Assembly (NCBI RefSeq): GCF_014649815.1
Contig: NZ_BMTT01000011.1
Span: 179,359-243,358, forward strand
Reading direction: 5' to 3'
DNA from: Streptomyces mutabilis
GTDB lineage: Bacteria; Actinomycetota; Actinomycetes; Streptomycetales; Streptomycetaceae
Length of the DNA stretch: 64,000 nucleotides
Positions within the stretch are counted from its first letter, which is position 1; the number at the start of each line of letters is the position of its first letter. The translations under genes were made by a program, and so were the position numbers. Positions 1 through 7,606 of the stretch are shown one piece after another. The notes under the pieces are model-generated. The model did no database searches. It saw nothing but the letters and a program-made list of their open reading frames with translations, and was not told the origin of the DNA.

Positions 1-1
1 G

Positions 2-472
2 GCGGCGGGCGGCTTCGCCACCGGTATCGGGCGCGACGGCGACAAGCGCCCGCTGGGCTGCGAGGAGACCGAGCTGTGCATCCGGCTCTCGCGCGCCCGG
101 CCCGACGCCGTGCTGCTGATCGACGACCGCGCGGTGATCCACCACCGGGTGCCGGAGGCGCGCGAGCACTTCGCCTACTTCCGCACCCGCACCTACGCCG
201 AGGGCCTGTCCAAGGCCCTGGTGGCCCGCAGCGTCGGCGCGGACAAGGGCCTGGAGTCCGAACGCCATTACGCCACCCGGGTCCTGCCGGCCGGCGTGGT
301 GCGCGGGTTGCTCGACGCCGTGCTGGCCCGGCCGGGCGGCGCGGGACGGGCGGGCGCGATCGTCGCCGGGGTGCTCACGGCGGCGGGCGGCTACGTGGTG
401 GGGAGCGTGCGGGCGCGGCGGGGCGGGGACTCGTTCTCCGTGGCGCCCGTCGAGGGGCGCGCGCATGGCTGA
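2..472 (+). CDS. Family 2 glycosyltransferase, C-terminal part (5' end outside window)
   Basis: The frame is open from the first bases of the window and ends at the TGA at 470-472, so only the C-terminal ~156 residues are present. The fragment reads RPLGCEETELCIR, the conserved segment near the acceptor end of GT-A family 2 glycosyltransferases, in which the ED/EE-E pair helps place the catalytic base. A weakly hydrophobic stretch (AGAIVAGVLTAAGGYVVG) lies near the C-terminus and may be a membrane-associating helix. The gene overlaps the polysaccharide deacetylase start by 8 bases, which suggests translational coupling and a shared role in surface polysaccharide work. Donor and acceptor cannot be told from the fragment. 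Confidence 0.75.
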   Translation, partial: AAGGFATGIGRDGDKRPLGCEETELCIRLSRARPDAVLLIDDRAVIHHRVPEAREHFAYFRTRTYAEGLSKALVARSVGADKGLESERHYATRVLPAGVVRGLLDAVLARPGGAGRAGAIVAGVLTAAGGYVVGSVRARRGGDSFSVAPVEGRAHG

Positions 473-1295
473 GGAGGTCCACGAGGCCGACACGCGCGTG
501 CCGATCCTGATGTACCACGCGGTCGCGGCCGACCCGGGCGACGCCACCCGGGCGCTGTCGGTGGCCCCGGATGCCTTCGCCGAGCAGATGGCGGCGATCG
601 CCGACCGGGGCCTGACCCCGGTCGGCACGGCGGAACTGGCCGCCGCCTGGCGCTCCGGCCGCCCGCTGCCGAAGCGGCCGGTTCTCATCACCTTCGACGA
701 CGGCTACGAGGGCGTGCACCGGCACGCCCTGCCCGCCCTCGCCGAGCACGGCTTCCCGGCCACGCTGTTCGTCTCCACCGGCTGGCTGCGCGGCCCGTAC
801 GACACCGGGGGCGCCCTGGACACCATGCTCGACTGGGACCAGGTCCGCGAACTGGCCGCCGCCGGCGTGGAGATCGGCGGGCACAGCCACACCCACCCGC
901 AGCTCGACCAGCTCGACGAGGAGCTGCTGCGCTTCGAGCTGATCCACTGCAAGGAGATCGTCGCCGACCAACTGGGCGCCGTACCGGCCTCCTTCGCCTA
1001 CCCGTACGGCTACTCCGACCGCCGGGTACGGCGGGTGGTGCGCGAGACGGGGTACGCGCAGGCGCTCGCCGTCGGCAACGGCTTGGCCCGCCGGGTCCAG
1101 GGGCCGTACGCCCTGCGGCGGGTCACCGTGCGCAGGAGTACGGGGCCGGAAGAGTTCGTCCGGCTGATCGAGGGCCGCGCGATCGCCCGCACCTTCGCCC
1201 GGGACCGGGCCCTCACCAAGGGGTACGCCGTACTGCGCGGGGCACGGCGGGCACGGGGACGGCTGCGGGAGCGGATGCCGGGTGCCGGTGGCTGA
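465..1295 (+). CDS. Polysaccharide deacetylase family (NodB/CE4) protein
   Basis: A 276-residue protein with a NodB homology domain. Motif 1 is TFDDG at about residues 76-80, holding the catalytic base and a metal-binding Asp. Motif 2 is HSHTHPQ at about residues 140-146, giving the two metal-binding histidines. An FAYPYG segment follows, as in the family. CE4 enzymes remove N-acetyl groups from amino sugars in a metal-dependent reaction. There is no signal peptide, so it may act on a cytoplasmic or lipid-linked intermediate. The ATG at 465 lies inside the end of the upstream glycosyltransferase gene (8-base overlap), so the two are probably co-translated and work on the same glycan. The substrate is not determinable. 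Confidence 0.85.
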   Translation: MAEEVHEADTRVPILMYHAVAADPGDATRALSVAPDAFAEQMAAIADRGLTPVGTAELAAAWRSGRPLPKRPVLITFDDGYEGVHRHALPALAEHGFPATLFVSTGWLRGPYDTGGALDTMLDWDQVRELAAAGVEIGGHSHTHPQLDQLDEELLRFELIHCKEIVADQLGAVPASFAYPYGYSDRRVRRVVRETGYAQALAVGNGLARRVQGPYALRRVTVRRSTGPEEFVRLIEGRAIARTFARDRALTKGYAVLRGARRARGRLRERMPGAGG

Positions 1296-1400
1296 ACCAC
1301 CGGCCCCGGCACCCCTCGCCCTGCGCCGTTCGCACTCGGCGTGCCGCGTGTGCCCGGGAAACCGGGTGCACGCGGCGGCCGGGTGCCGGATCATGGCGGC

Positions 1401-2495
1401 ATGTCCGTGAACCCGCACGACGCCCTGCCGATCCGGCTCAACGTCGACGACAGCGACTCCCCGTCCGATGTCGTCGACGCGCTGTTCCTCGGCCGCTTCG
1501 CGACGGGCGAGCAGCCCTTCGCACACGCGGCGAACATCGACCGCGTGCGGTCCGGGGCGACGCTGCTGCCGCCCGGCGCGCGCGTGCTGCGGATCGCCCG
1601 CGACGACGACCGCAGCGCGACGCTGGCGGAGGGCGACGGCTGGACCCTGCTGGTCTCGCGTTGGAACCGCGGCGCTGACGTCACGGTGACGGCGACCACC
1701 GCCGACCTGGCCGAGAAGGTGCTCGCCGACGCGACGGACGGCGCGGCGGACGAACCCGAGCCGCAGCCGGAGAACGTGACGATGGGCTTCTGGTACGTCT
1801 CCCCGCGCCGCGGCCCGCACCGCACCACCCGGCAGATCTCCGCGGGCACCTGGGACGAGGTCCGGACCAACTACACGGCCCCGGTCGCGGACGCGATGGA
1901 CACCCTGATGAAGACGACGCCCGAGGACATCGCCGGCCGGCTGCTGCTCCTGCACGGTCCGCCGGGCACCGGCAAGACCTCGGCGCTGCGCACCCTCGCC
2001 CGCTCGTGGCGGGACTGGTGCCAGGTGGACTGCGTACTGGATCCGGAGCGGCTCTTCTCCGACGTGGGCTATCTGATGGACATCGCCATCGGCGAGGAGG
2101 ACGCGGCGGGCAAGGGCCGCTGGCGGTTGCTGCTGCTGGAGGACTGCGACGAGCTCATCCGCGGTGAGGCCAAGCACACGGCGGGCCAGGCCCTCTCCCG
2201 GCTGCTGAACCTGACCGACGGGCTGCTGGGGCAGGGCCGCAACGTGCTGGTCGGCGTCACCACCAACGAGGACCTGGAACGCCTCCACCCCGCAGTCGTC
2301 CGCCCCGGCCGCTGCCTGGCCCGCATCGAGGTCGGCCCGCTGACCCGTCGGGAGGCGGTGGAGTGGCTCGGCACCGAGGAGGGGATCGGCCGCGAGGGCG
2401 CGACGCTGGCGGAGCTGTACGCGCTGCGCCGGGGCACCTCGCCGACCACGCTGCCGGAGCCGCGGGACGGCGCGGAGGCCGGGCTCTACCTGTAG
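1401..2495 (+). CDS. AAA family ATPase with N-terminal DUF5925-type domain
   Basis: 364 residues from the ATG at 1401; the open frame extends upstream to 1341, but those 20 residues are Arg/Gly/Pro-rich and look untranslated. The N-terminal ~170 residues resemble the DUF5925 region found ahead of AAA domains in actinobacteria. The AAA module follows, with Walker A GPPGTGKT at about residue 186, Walker B LLLLEDCDE at about residue 244, and a sensor-like GVTTNE and VRPGRC arginine region. AAA proteins use ATP to remodel partner proteins, but this subfamily has no established substrate. It stands 105 bases downstream of the deacetylase and 16 bases before the DUF72 gene. Confidence 0.8.
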   Translation: MSVNPHDALPIRLNVDDSDSPSDVVDALFLGRFATGEQPFAHAANIDRVRSGATLLPPGARVLRIARDDDRSATLAEGDGWTLLVSRWNRGADVTVTATTADLAEKVLADATDGAADEPEPQPENVTMGFWYVSPRRGPHRTTRQISAGTWDEVRTNYTAPVADAMDTLMKTTPEDIAGRLLLLHGPPGTGKTSALRTLARSWRDWCQVDCVLDPERLFSDVGYLMDIAIGEEDAAGKGRWRLLLLEDCDELIRGEAKHTAGQALSRLLNLTDGLLGQGRNVLVGVTTNEDLERLHPAVVRPGRCLARIEVGPLTRREAVEWLGTEEGIGREGATLAELYALRRGTSPTTLPEPRDGAEAGLYL

Positions 2496-2511
2496 CTGCT
2501 TTGATGAGGGT

Positions 2512-3276
2512 ATGACCCTGTTGGTCGGCACCTCGGGCTGGCAGTACCGGGACTGGCGGGAGGTTCTCTACCCGCCCGGCCTGCCCGTACGGCTGTGGTT
2601 GGAGCGGTACGCGGAGGCCTTCGCCACGGTCGAGATCAACAACGCCTTCTACCGGCTTCCGTCCCGGGAGACGTTCGAGGCGTGGCGCGAGCGGGTGCCG
2701 GCGGACTTCACGGTCGCGGTCAAGGCCAGCCGCTACCTCACGCACATCAAACGCCTGCGGGAGCCCGAGGAGCCCGTCGACCGCCTGATGACCCACGCGG
2801 CGGGCCTCGGCGACCGTCTCGGCCCGGTCCTGCTGCAACTGCCCCCGACGCTGCGGGCCGACCCGGCCCTCCTGGACACCTGCCTCGCCTGCTTCCCACC
2901 GGGCACCCGGGTGGCGGTGGAACCCCGGCACGAGTCCTGGTGGACACCCGAGGTGCGAGAGGTCCTGGTCTCCCGGGGCGCGGCCCTGTGCTGGGCGGAC
3001 GTCCTGGCGCGCCCGGTCACCCCGCTGTGGCGCACCACCGACTGGGGCTACGTCCGCTTCCACCAGGGCCGGGCGGCAGCCTGGCCGCACTACGGCCGCC
3101 GGTCGCTGATGACGTGGGTCCAGCGCATCCAGGACACCTGGCCCCGGCAGGACGTCTACGCGTACTTCAACAACGACCCGAACGGTGCGGCGGTGAGCGA
3201 CGCACAGACTTTCGCCCGACTGGCGCGTACTTCTGGCCTCGCGGTCACCCGAACACCGCTGGGGGCGCGGGGCTGA
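2512..3276 (+). CDS. DUF72 (YecE-like) family protein
   Basis: 254 residues beginning MTLLVGTSGWQYRDW, the characteristic N-terminus of DUF72/YecE proteins, with downstream family features FYRLPS, VKASRYLTH, RHESWW, YVRFH and YAYFNNDPNG. The fold is a TIM barrel of unknown biochemical function; a nuclease or metal-dependent role has been guessed for the family but is not established. The gene follows the AAA gene after 16 bases, so they may share a transcript. The length matches the family (about 240-300 residues). Confidence 0.85.
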   Translation: MTLLVGTSGWQYRDWREVLYPPGLPVRLWLERYAEAFATVEINNAFYRLPSRETFEAWRERVPADFTVAVKASRYLTHIKRLREPEEPVDRLMTHAAGLGDRLGPVLLQLPPTLRADPALLDTCLACFPPGTRVAVEPRHESWWTPEVREVLVSRGAALCWADVLARPVTPLWRTTDWGYVRFHQGRAAAWPHYGRRSLMTWVQRIQDTWPRQDVYAYFNNDPNGAAVSDAQTFARLARTSGLAVTRTPLGARG

Positions 3277-3356
3277 GACACTTTGCGGCTCCGCCGCGCG
3301 GGCGCGACCGGCCACAACGAACCCGCAGCCGCCCACCGGCCCCGCCGAAACGGCGC

Positions 3357-3725
3357 TCAGTCCCCGAAAGCCGCCCGCAGGGCATCCCGCACCGCGGCCA
3401 CCGCGTCCTCCTCCGCCACCCCGAGCCGCCGAGCCCGCTCGGCATAGCCCTGGGCCGCGGAGGCCAGCTCCCGCTCCGCCGCCGAGCCCGCGGCGGCGAC
3501 GAACGTTCCGTTGCGCCCCCGCGTCTCGATCACCCCGTCCCCCTCCAGCGCCCGGTACGCCTTGGCGACCGTGTTCGCGGCGAGCCCGAGGGACTCGGCC
3601 AGTCCGCGCACGGTCGGCAGCCGGTAGCCGACCGGCAGGGCCCCCGACCGCGCCTGTTCGGAGATCTGCGCCCGCACCTGCTCGTAGGGCGGGGGGCCGT
3701 CATCGATGTGGATCTGCAAGGTCAC
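3357..3725 (-). CDS. GntR-family transcriptional regulator (short, YtrA-like)
   Basis: 122 residues from a GTG at 3725 (VTLQIHIDD); I chose this start because IHIDD...PPYEQVRAQI is the usual N-terminus of short GntR proteins. The winged helix covers roughly residues 10-75: LPVGYRLPTVRGLAESLGLAANTVAKAYRAL is the classical GntR recognition segment, followed by the wing LEGDGVIETRGRNGTFVA. The remaining ~45 residues form a short helical tail without a FadR/HutC effector domain, typical of the YtrA subfamily, which often controls ABC exporters. No transporter is adjacent, so the target is unknown. It is divergent from the GNAT gene at 3796, and the 70-base gap must hold both promoters. Confidence 0.85.
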   Translation of the reverse strand: MTLQIHIDDGPPPYEQVRAQISEQARSGALPVGYRLPTVRGLAESLGLAANTVAKAYRALEGDGVIETRGRNGTFVAAAGSAAERELASAAQGYAERARRLGVAEEDAVAAVRDALRAAFGD

Positions 3726-3795
3726 CCGGCGATTGTCCCGTATCCCCGGAAAATGAGAGGCACCCGACCGCCCGTCCGCCGTAGCGTGCGCCCAC

Positions 3796-4725
3796 ATGAC
3801 CGTACTCGTACGCGATCTGCGTCCTGACGATCCGGCCGACGTCGCGGCCTTCGCACATGTCCGGCATCTGGCCCTGCCGTACATCCTGTGGACGCCGGAG
3901 GCCGTCGTCCACCGCCTCGTCCACACGCACCCGGACGCCCGGAGCCGGTCCCTGGTCGCGGAGGAGGACGGGGAGACGATCGGCACGGCCCAGATCGGGC
4001 TGGTCCACGACAGTCCGGAGCCCGGCCAGGGGTACCTCAACGTCTACGTCCGCCCGGACAGGGTCCGGCGCGGTGCCGGCGGGCTGCTGGTGCGCACGTC
4101 CGAGGAGTACCTCGCCGCCGAGGGCGCGACGAAGCTGTTCGCGTGGGTGCTGGACGAGCCCGCCGACCTGGCCTTCGCCTTGCGGCACGGCTACGCGCGG
4201 CGGCGCTCCGCCCACTTCCTCCGGCTGGACCTGGCGAACGCGACGCTGCCGGACCCGCCACCCCCTCCCCCGGGCGTCGAACTCCGCACCGCGGCCGACT
4301 TCGCGGACGATCCCCGCCCGATGTTCGAACTGGACGCGGAGACGCTGGCGGACGAACCGAGCGACGTCGACGTCGAGTTCACGGACTACGAGGCCTGGCT
4401 CGCGGAGACCTGGCGGCACCCGCTGCTCAACCGTGAGCTGACCTCGGTCGCGGTCGTCGACGGCCGCCCCGTCGCCTTCAGCGTGGCCTACACGGACGGC
4501 GGCACCCGGTACTCCACCGCGATGACCGGCACCGTCCGCGCCCACCGCGGCCGGGGCCTGGCCAAGCTCACCAAGACCGACTCCCTGCGCCGGGCCCGCG
4601 CCGCCGGGTGCACGGAGGCCCTCACCGGCAACGACACGGACAACGGCCCGATGCTCGCCGTCAACAAGTGGCTCGGGTACGAGACCTGCGGGACGGAGGT
4701 GCGCCATGTCCGCGAACTCGGCTGA
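3796..4725 (+). CDS. Tandem-domain GNAT family N-acetyltransferase
   Basis: 309 residues with two GNAT-like halves. The first (about 1-150) contains LNVYVRPDRVRRGAGGLLV, an acetyl-CoA pyrophosphate-binding motif A (RRGAGG). The second (about 165-309) contains TAMTGTVRAHRGRGLAKLTKTDSLRRA (RGRGLA), with the C-terminal NKWLGYE typical of GNAT ends. Such double-GNAT proteins acetylate small amines or peptides; the substrate is not deducible. The start is the ATG 70 bases from the divergent GntR gene. The 3' end overlaps the next gene by 20 bases. Confidence 0.85.
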   Translation: MTVLVRDLRPDDPADVAAFAHVRHLALPYILWTPEAVVHRLVHTHPDARSRSLVAEEDGETIGTAQIGLVHDSPEPGQGYLNVYVRPDRVRRGAGGLLVRTSEEYLAAEGATKLFAWVLDEPADLAFALRHGYARRRSAHFLRLDLANATLPDPPPPPPGVELRTAADFADDPRPMFELDAETLADEPSDVDVEFTDYEAWLAETWRHPLLNRELTSVAVVDGRPVAFSVAYTDGGTRYSTAMTGTVRAHRGRGLAKLTKTDSLRRARAAGCTEALTGNDTDNGPMLAVNKWLGYETCGTEVRHVRELG

Positions 4726-5206
4726 GGCACCGGCGGAGGTGGACGTCGTCCTGGTCAAGGCGGGCCGTACGAAGATCCGGTACCCGGGTGTGCTGCTGCG
4801 CGACGACGGCACCCGCCTCGCCGTCAACGCCCCCTGGGCCGGTGCCGGCGTCCGCGACTTCGGCTTCGTGCGCTTCGAGGCCGGCGACGTCTTCACCGAG
4901 TACTACTGGCGCGACCGGTGGTACTCGGTGAAGGAGGTCCGGACGGCGGACGGTGCGCTCAAGGGCTGGTACTGCGACATCACCCGCCCCGCCGTGCTCA
5001 CGGGCACCGAACTGGTCGTCGAGGACCTCGACCTGGACCTCTGGCGCTCGGCGGACGGCACGGACGTACGGCGCCTCGACGAGGACGAGTTCGCCGAGAG
5101 CGGCCTGGCGGAACGCGACCCCAAGTCCGCTGCCGCCGCCGTGGCCGCACTGGACGAACTGGAACGCCTGGCCCACGGGGAGCATTTCGAGGACCTGTTG
5201 GCATAG
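4706..5206 (+). CDS. DUF402 domain-containing protein
   Basis: 166 residues. The central segment EYYWRDRWYSVKEVRTADGALKGWYCDITRPA followed by ELVVEDLDLDLW is the DUF402 signature: a beta-barrel with acidic metal-binding residues in the DLDLDLW strand. Characterised relatives include nucleoside di/triphosphate phosphatases (Ntdp) and FomD, a phosphohydrolase, so a Mg/Mn-dependent phosphohydrolase is plausible but unproven. The ATG lies 20 bases inside the GNAT gene, indicating coupling. The C-terminal ~35 residues are helical and Ala/Glu-rich. Confidence 0.8.
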   Translation: MSANSAEAPAEVDVVLVKAGRTKIRYPGVLLRDDGTRLAVNAPWAGAGVRDFGFVRFEAGDVFTEYYWRDRWYSVKEVRTADGALKGWYCDITRPAVLTGTELVVEDLDLDLWRSADGTDVRRLDEDEFAESGLAERDPKSAAAAVAALDELERLAHGEHFEDLLA

Positions 5207-5219
5207 CGGCCGGCCCGGC

Positions 5220-5849
5220 TCACCCGGGTGTCGCCACCACCGCGTACCGCTCGTCCGCCACCTCCCTCCCCCACAGCGCCGGGTCGTCCGACAGCCGCTC
5301 CACGCGCACCCCTCCGGCGACCGGGGCGAGGAGCGCGGTGAGCCGGCCGGCGGGTATGCCGACCGGGGCGACGGTCCCCCACACGCCCTCGACCAGGACC
5401 AGCCGCCCTCCCGGACGCAGCAACTCCCGCCAGTGCCGCAGGGCCCGGGCGGGGTCGGGCAGCACCCACAGCACGTGCCGGACGAGCACGGCGTCGAAGC
5501 GCTGCCCGTCCACCGGGGGCGCCGCGGCGTCACCGGTGAGGAACACCGCGTCACGACCGGCCAGTTCGGCCCTGGCCTGCCGCAGCATGGCCGGGGACAG
5601 GTCGACACCGGTGACGCGGTGCCCCTGCTCGGACGCGAGGAGCGACAGGCTGCCGGTGCCGCAGCCCAGGTCGAGGAGGTCGCCGGGCCGCTCCGGCAGC
5701 CAGGACCTCAACCGCGCGGCCCAGGCCCGGCGCACCTCAGGGTCCCGCAGGCCGTGGTCCGGCTCGTCGTCGAAAACGGCGGCCCGCGCGTCCCAGTCGA
5801 TGTCCGGTGTGCCGCTCAACGTGCTCGCACCGTCACTGTAACTGCCCAT
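5220..5849 (-). CDS. Class I SAM-dependent methyltransferase
   Basis: 209 residues. SAM-binding motif I is LLDLGCGTGSLSLLA at about residues 58-72, followed by GVDLSPAMLRQARAEL (motif II region) and RFDAVLVRHVLWVLPDPARAL (motif IV). The N-terminus (WDARAAVFDDEPDHGL) is that of the UbiE/Coq5-like methyltransferase_11 class. The substrate is unknown. The start ATG at 5849 faces the divergent gap that holds four TGACA boxes. The gene converges with the DUF402 gene, leaving only 13 bases between stops. Confidence 0.85.
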   Translation of the reverse strand: MGSYSDGASTLSGTPDIDWDARAAVFDDEPDHGLRDPEVRRAWAARLRSWLPERPGDLLDLGCGTGSLSLLASEQGHRVTGVDLSPAMLRQARAELAGRDAVFLTGDAAAPPVDGQRFDAVLVRHVLWVLPDPARALRHWRELLRPGGRLVLVEGVWGTVAPVGIPAGRLTALLAPVAGGVRVERLSDDPALWGREVADERYAVVATPG

Positions 5850-5857
5850 GCACCCAG

Positions 5858-5916
5858 GGTGACACCGGGCACTGACAACACGGTCGGGCGCGGGAAGGTG
5901 ACAACCGCCACTGACA
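5858..5916. promoter_or_regulatory. Four TGACA boxes in two 20-bp direct repeats
   Basis: Between the methyltransferase start and the 44-codon gene, a 20-bp unit at 5858-5877 recurs at 5897-5916 with 17 of 20 matches. Each unit contains TGACA twice, 13 bases apart; across the pair the boxes start at 5860, 5873, 5899 and 5912, spaced in multiples of 13. This looks like a regulator-binding array in a divergent promoter region, but the protein is unknown. Confidence 0.4.
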
Positions 5917-5999
5917 GGGACGCATCGATGGGCAAGTCTCGGGGAAAGGGTCTACCTCCGTGAGAACGCGGAACCCGGTGGATCCGTAAGGAGGCAGCC

Positions 6000-6134
6000 A
6001 TGCGCCGTCTGACCGTGCACAAGCCCCTGAAGAAGACCGACGCCCGCCTGGTCCGCGAGGAGGCCGACGAGCGCCCCTCGGGGCGCCCGGAGGTCCGCAA
6101 GGACATCGCGCGCACATGGTGGCCGGACAGCTGA
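6000..6134 (+). CDS. Small basic hypothetical protein (44 aa)
   Basis: A short frame with a very strong ribosome-binding site: AAGGAGG sits six bases before the ATG at 6000. It encodes 44 residues, starting MRRLTVHKPLKKTDARLVRE and ending WWPDS, charged (many R, K, E, D) and without a signal peptide or Cys. I do not recognise the family. The good ribosome site, balanced codon choice and its position after a regulated-looking intergenic region argue that it is real. It could be a small regulatory or ribosome-associated protein, but nothing in the sequence decides this. Confidence 0.6.
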   Translation: MRRLTVHKPLKKTDARLVREEADERPSGRPEVRKDIARTWWPDS

Positions 6135-6164
6135 CCGGGCCGGTCGGTCACATCACGAGACGCG

Positions 6165-6323
6165 TCACGGCAGCCGCTTGCGGTAGTGGACACGGTCGTA
6201 GGGCCCGTCCACCCGGCGCTCCACGACCTCGTACCCGTTCTTCGGGCAGATCTCCTGGTTCTCCCACATCACGGCGTTCGTGTAGAGCCTGACCTCGGGC
6301 ATGCCCAGCGCACGCGCGTGCTC
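6165..6323 (-). pseudogene. GNAT acetyltransferase remnant (C-terminal third only)
   Basis: The minus strand encodes about 51 residues beginning EHARALGMPEVRLYTN and continuing through NGYEVVERRVDGPYDRVHYRKRLP to a normal stop. This is the C-terminal end of a GNAT acetyltransferase, the acetyl-CoA-binding helix followed by the last two strands. The N-terminal two thirds are absent: at about 6320 the sequence switches abruptly to the middle of a cupin gene on the other strand. The fragment lacks the central acetyl-CoA motif and its start, so it cannot be functional. Confidence 0.7.
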
Positions 6324-6325
6324 CC

Positions 6326-6625
6326 CGCACCGGCAGCAAGGAGCTGTGCGCCTGGCGGGGCGAGATCCCGACGGGTACGAAGGCACCCGCGCACACCGTC
6401 AGCCGGGAGGAGGTCTTCCACCTCCTCACCGGCGAACTGCTGATCACCCTCGACGGCCGCACCGAGCGCGTCACCGCGGGTGACACGGTGATCGTCAACC
6501 GGGGGACGACCCTCGCCGTCGAGAACCCCACCGGCCGGACCGCGACCTCCTGGGTCACCGCCTCCGTCGGCCTGGAGGCGGAGCTGGCCGACGGCACCCT
6601 GATCACTCCCCCGTGGGCCGACTGA
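6326..6625 (+). pseudogene. Cupin-domain protein remnant (5' end missing)
   Basis: From about 6326 the plus strand reads RTGSKELCAWRGEIPTGTKAP, then a cupin barrel: PAHTVSREEVFHLLTGEL (metal-site His and Glu region), VTAGDTVIVNRGTTLAVENP, and a stop at 6623-6625 after TPPWAD. About 99 residues remain. There is no start codon or ribosome site in frame near the left edge, and the expected N-terminal strand is missing; the left edge coincides with the broken GNAT gene. One deletion that removed both divergent 5' ends explains the arrangement. Confidence 0.65.
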
Positions 6626-6637
6626 CCCGCGGAGGGG

Positions 6638-7606
6638 TCACGCCGCCAGGGACCCCGGCATCACCGCCCGCGGCCCGAACTTCGCCCGCGCGCGGTCCGC
6701 GACCTCCTCGATCCGGCGGACCTTCTCGTCCACGGGGTCGAAGGTGAGCTGGTGGGCCGCCTGCTCGGCGGGGGCCAGCCCCTCGGCGCGCAGGGCGATC
6801 GAGCGGACCCGGGCGCGCTGGAGACCGAGCGCCTCGTACATGTCGTACGCGGTGCGCGTCAGCGCCGCCGAGTGCGCGGTCGGTTCCTTCAGGGTGCGAC
6901 CGCGGGTGGTCGCCGACCTGTCGGCGTAGCGCACGGTGAGGGTGAGGGTGCGGCACACCTTGTCCACGGCGCGCAGCCGGGCGCCCAGCTCCTCGGCGGC
7001 CGACAGCAGGGCGCGGCGGTGGCGGCCGGCGTCGAGTTCGTCCCGGTCGAAGGGGCGGTCCGCGGCCAGCGACCGGGAGATGCCGTTGGGGACCACCCGG
7101 CCCCGGTCGACACCCTGCGCCTTCTCGTGCAGCTCGCGGCCGGCCTTCGCGCCGATCAGGCGCTGGAGCGTGGAAGGGGGCGCGGCGGCGACCCGGCCGA
7201 GGGTGTCGAGGCCGTACTCGCACAGGGTGCGGGCGGTCGCGGTGCCGACGCCGGGCAGCGCGGCGACGGGCTTGCCGGCGAGGAAGTCCCGCTCCTCGCC
7301 CTCCGGCACCGCGCGGGTCAGTCCCGGCCGGGCGTCCCGCAGGGCCATGCGGGCGAGCATCGGGCCCGGACCGGCGCCGATCACGCAGTCGACGCCGTAC
7401 AGCGCGAGGGCGCGGACGCGGATCACCGAGGCCAGTTCCACGGCGTCCCGCTCGAAGTAGCGCTCGGCGCCGCGCAGGTCGGCCAGCGCACCGTCGGGCG
7501 GCAGCGCCTCGATGACCGGCGTGAACTCCTCCAGCAGCCCGAGCAGCTGGGGCAGGGCCGCCTCGTACATGGGCGGCAGCTGGAAACGTACGCAGAGGAT
7601 GGTCAT
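6638..7606 (-). CDS. Y-family DNA polymerase-like protein, ImuB-like (probably non-catalytic)
   Basis: 322 residues from the ATG at 7606, whose ATGA overlaps the dnaE2 stop. The middle and C-terminus are clearly Y-family: the helix-hairpin-helix thumb (VAALPGVGTATARTLCEYGLDTLGRVAA) and the little-finger domain (LTLTVRYAD). The N-terminal palm is abnormal. The first catalytic Asp (in IDxD of DinB) is replaced in TILCVRFQ, the SxDE motif reads PPDGA (Glu replaced by Gly), and about 60 residues of the finger region are missing. QLTF near residue 290 could be a sliding-clamp motif. These are features of ImuB, a scaffold that brings DnaE2 to the clamp in translesion synthesis. Function is inferred from motifs and from coupling to dnaE2. 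Confidence 0.75.
   Translation of the reverse strand: MTILCVRFQLPPMYEAALPQLLGLLEEFTPVIEALPPDGALADLRGAERYFERDAVELASVIRVRALALYGVDCVIGAGPGPMLARMALRDARPGLTRAVPEGEERDFLAGKPVAALPGVGTATARTLCEYGLDTLGRVAAAPPSTLQRLIGAKAGRELHEKAQGVDRGRVVPNGISRSLAADRPFDRDELDAGRHRRALLSAAEELGARLRAVDKVCRTLTLTVRYADRSATTRGRTLKEPTAHSAALTRTAYDMYEALGLQRARVRSIALRAEGLAPAEQAAHQLTFDPVDEKVRRIEEVADRARAKFGPRAVMPGSLAA

Noticed and set aside
375-2531. A 718-codon minus-strand frame across the deacetylase and AAA genes
   Set aside because: High GC content keeps antisense frames open. The plus-strand genes have motifs; this frame has none and is Arg/Gly/Pro-rich.
5928-5963. An 11-codon frame (MGKSRGKGLPP) before the 44-codon gene
   Set aside because: No good ribosome site or conservation evidence; too short to support, although it could be a leader peptide.
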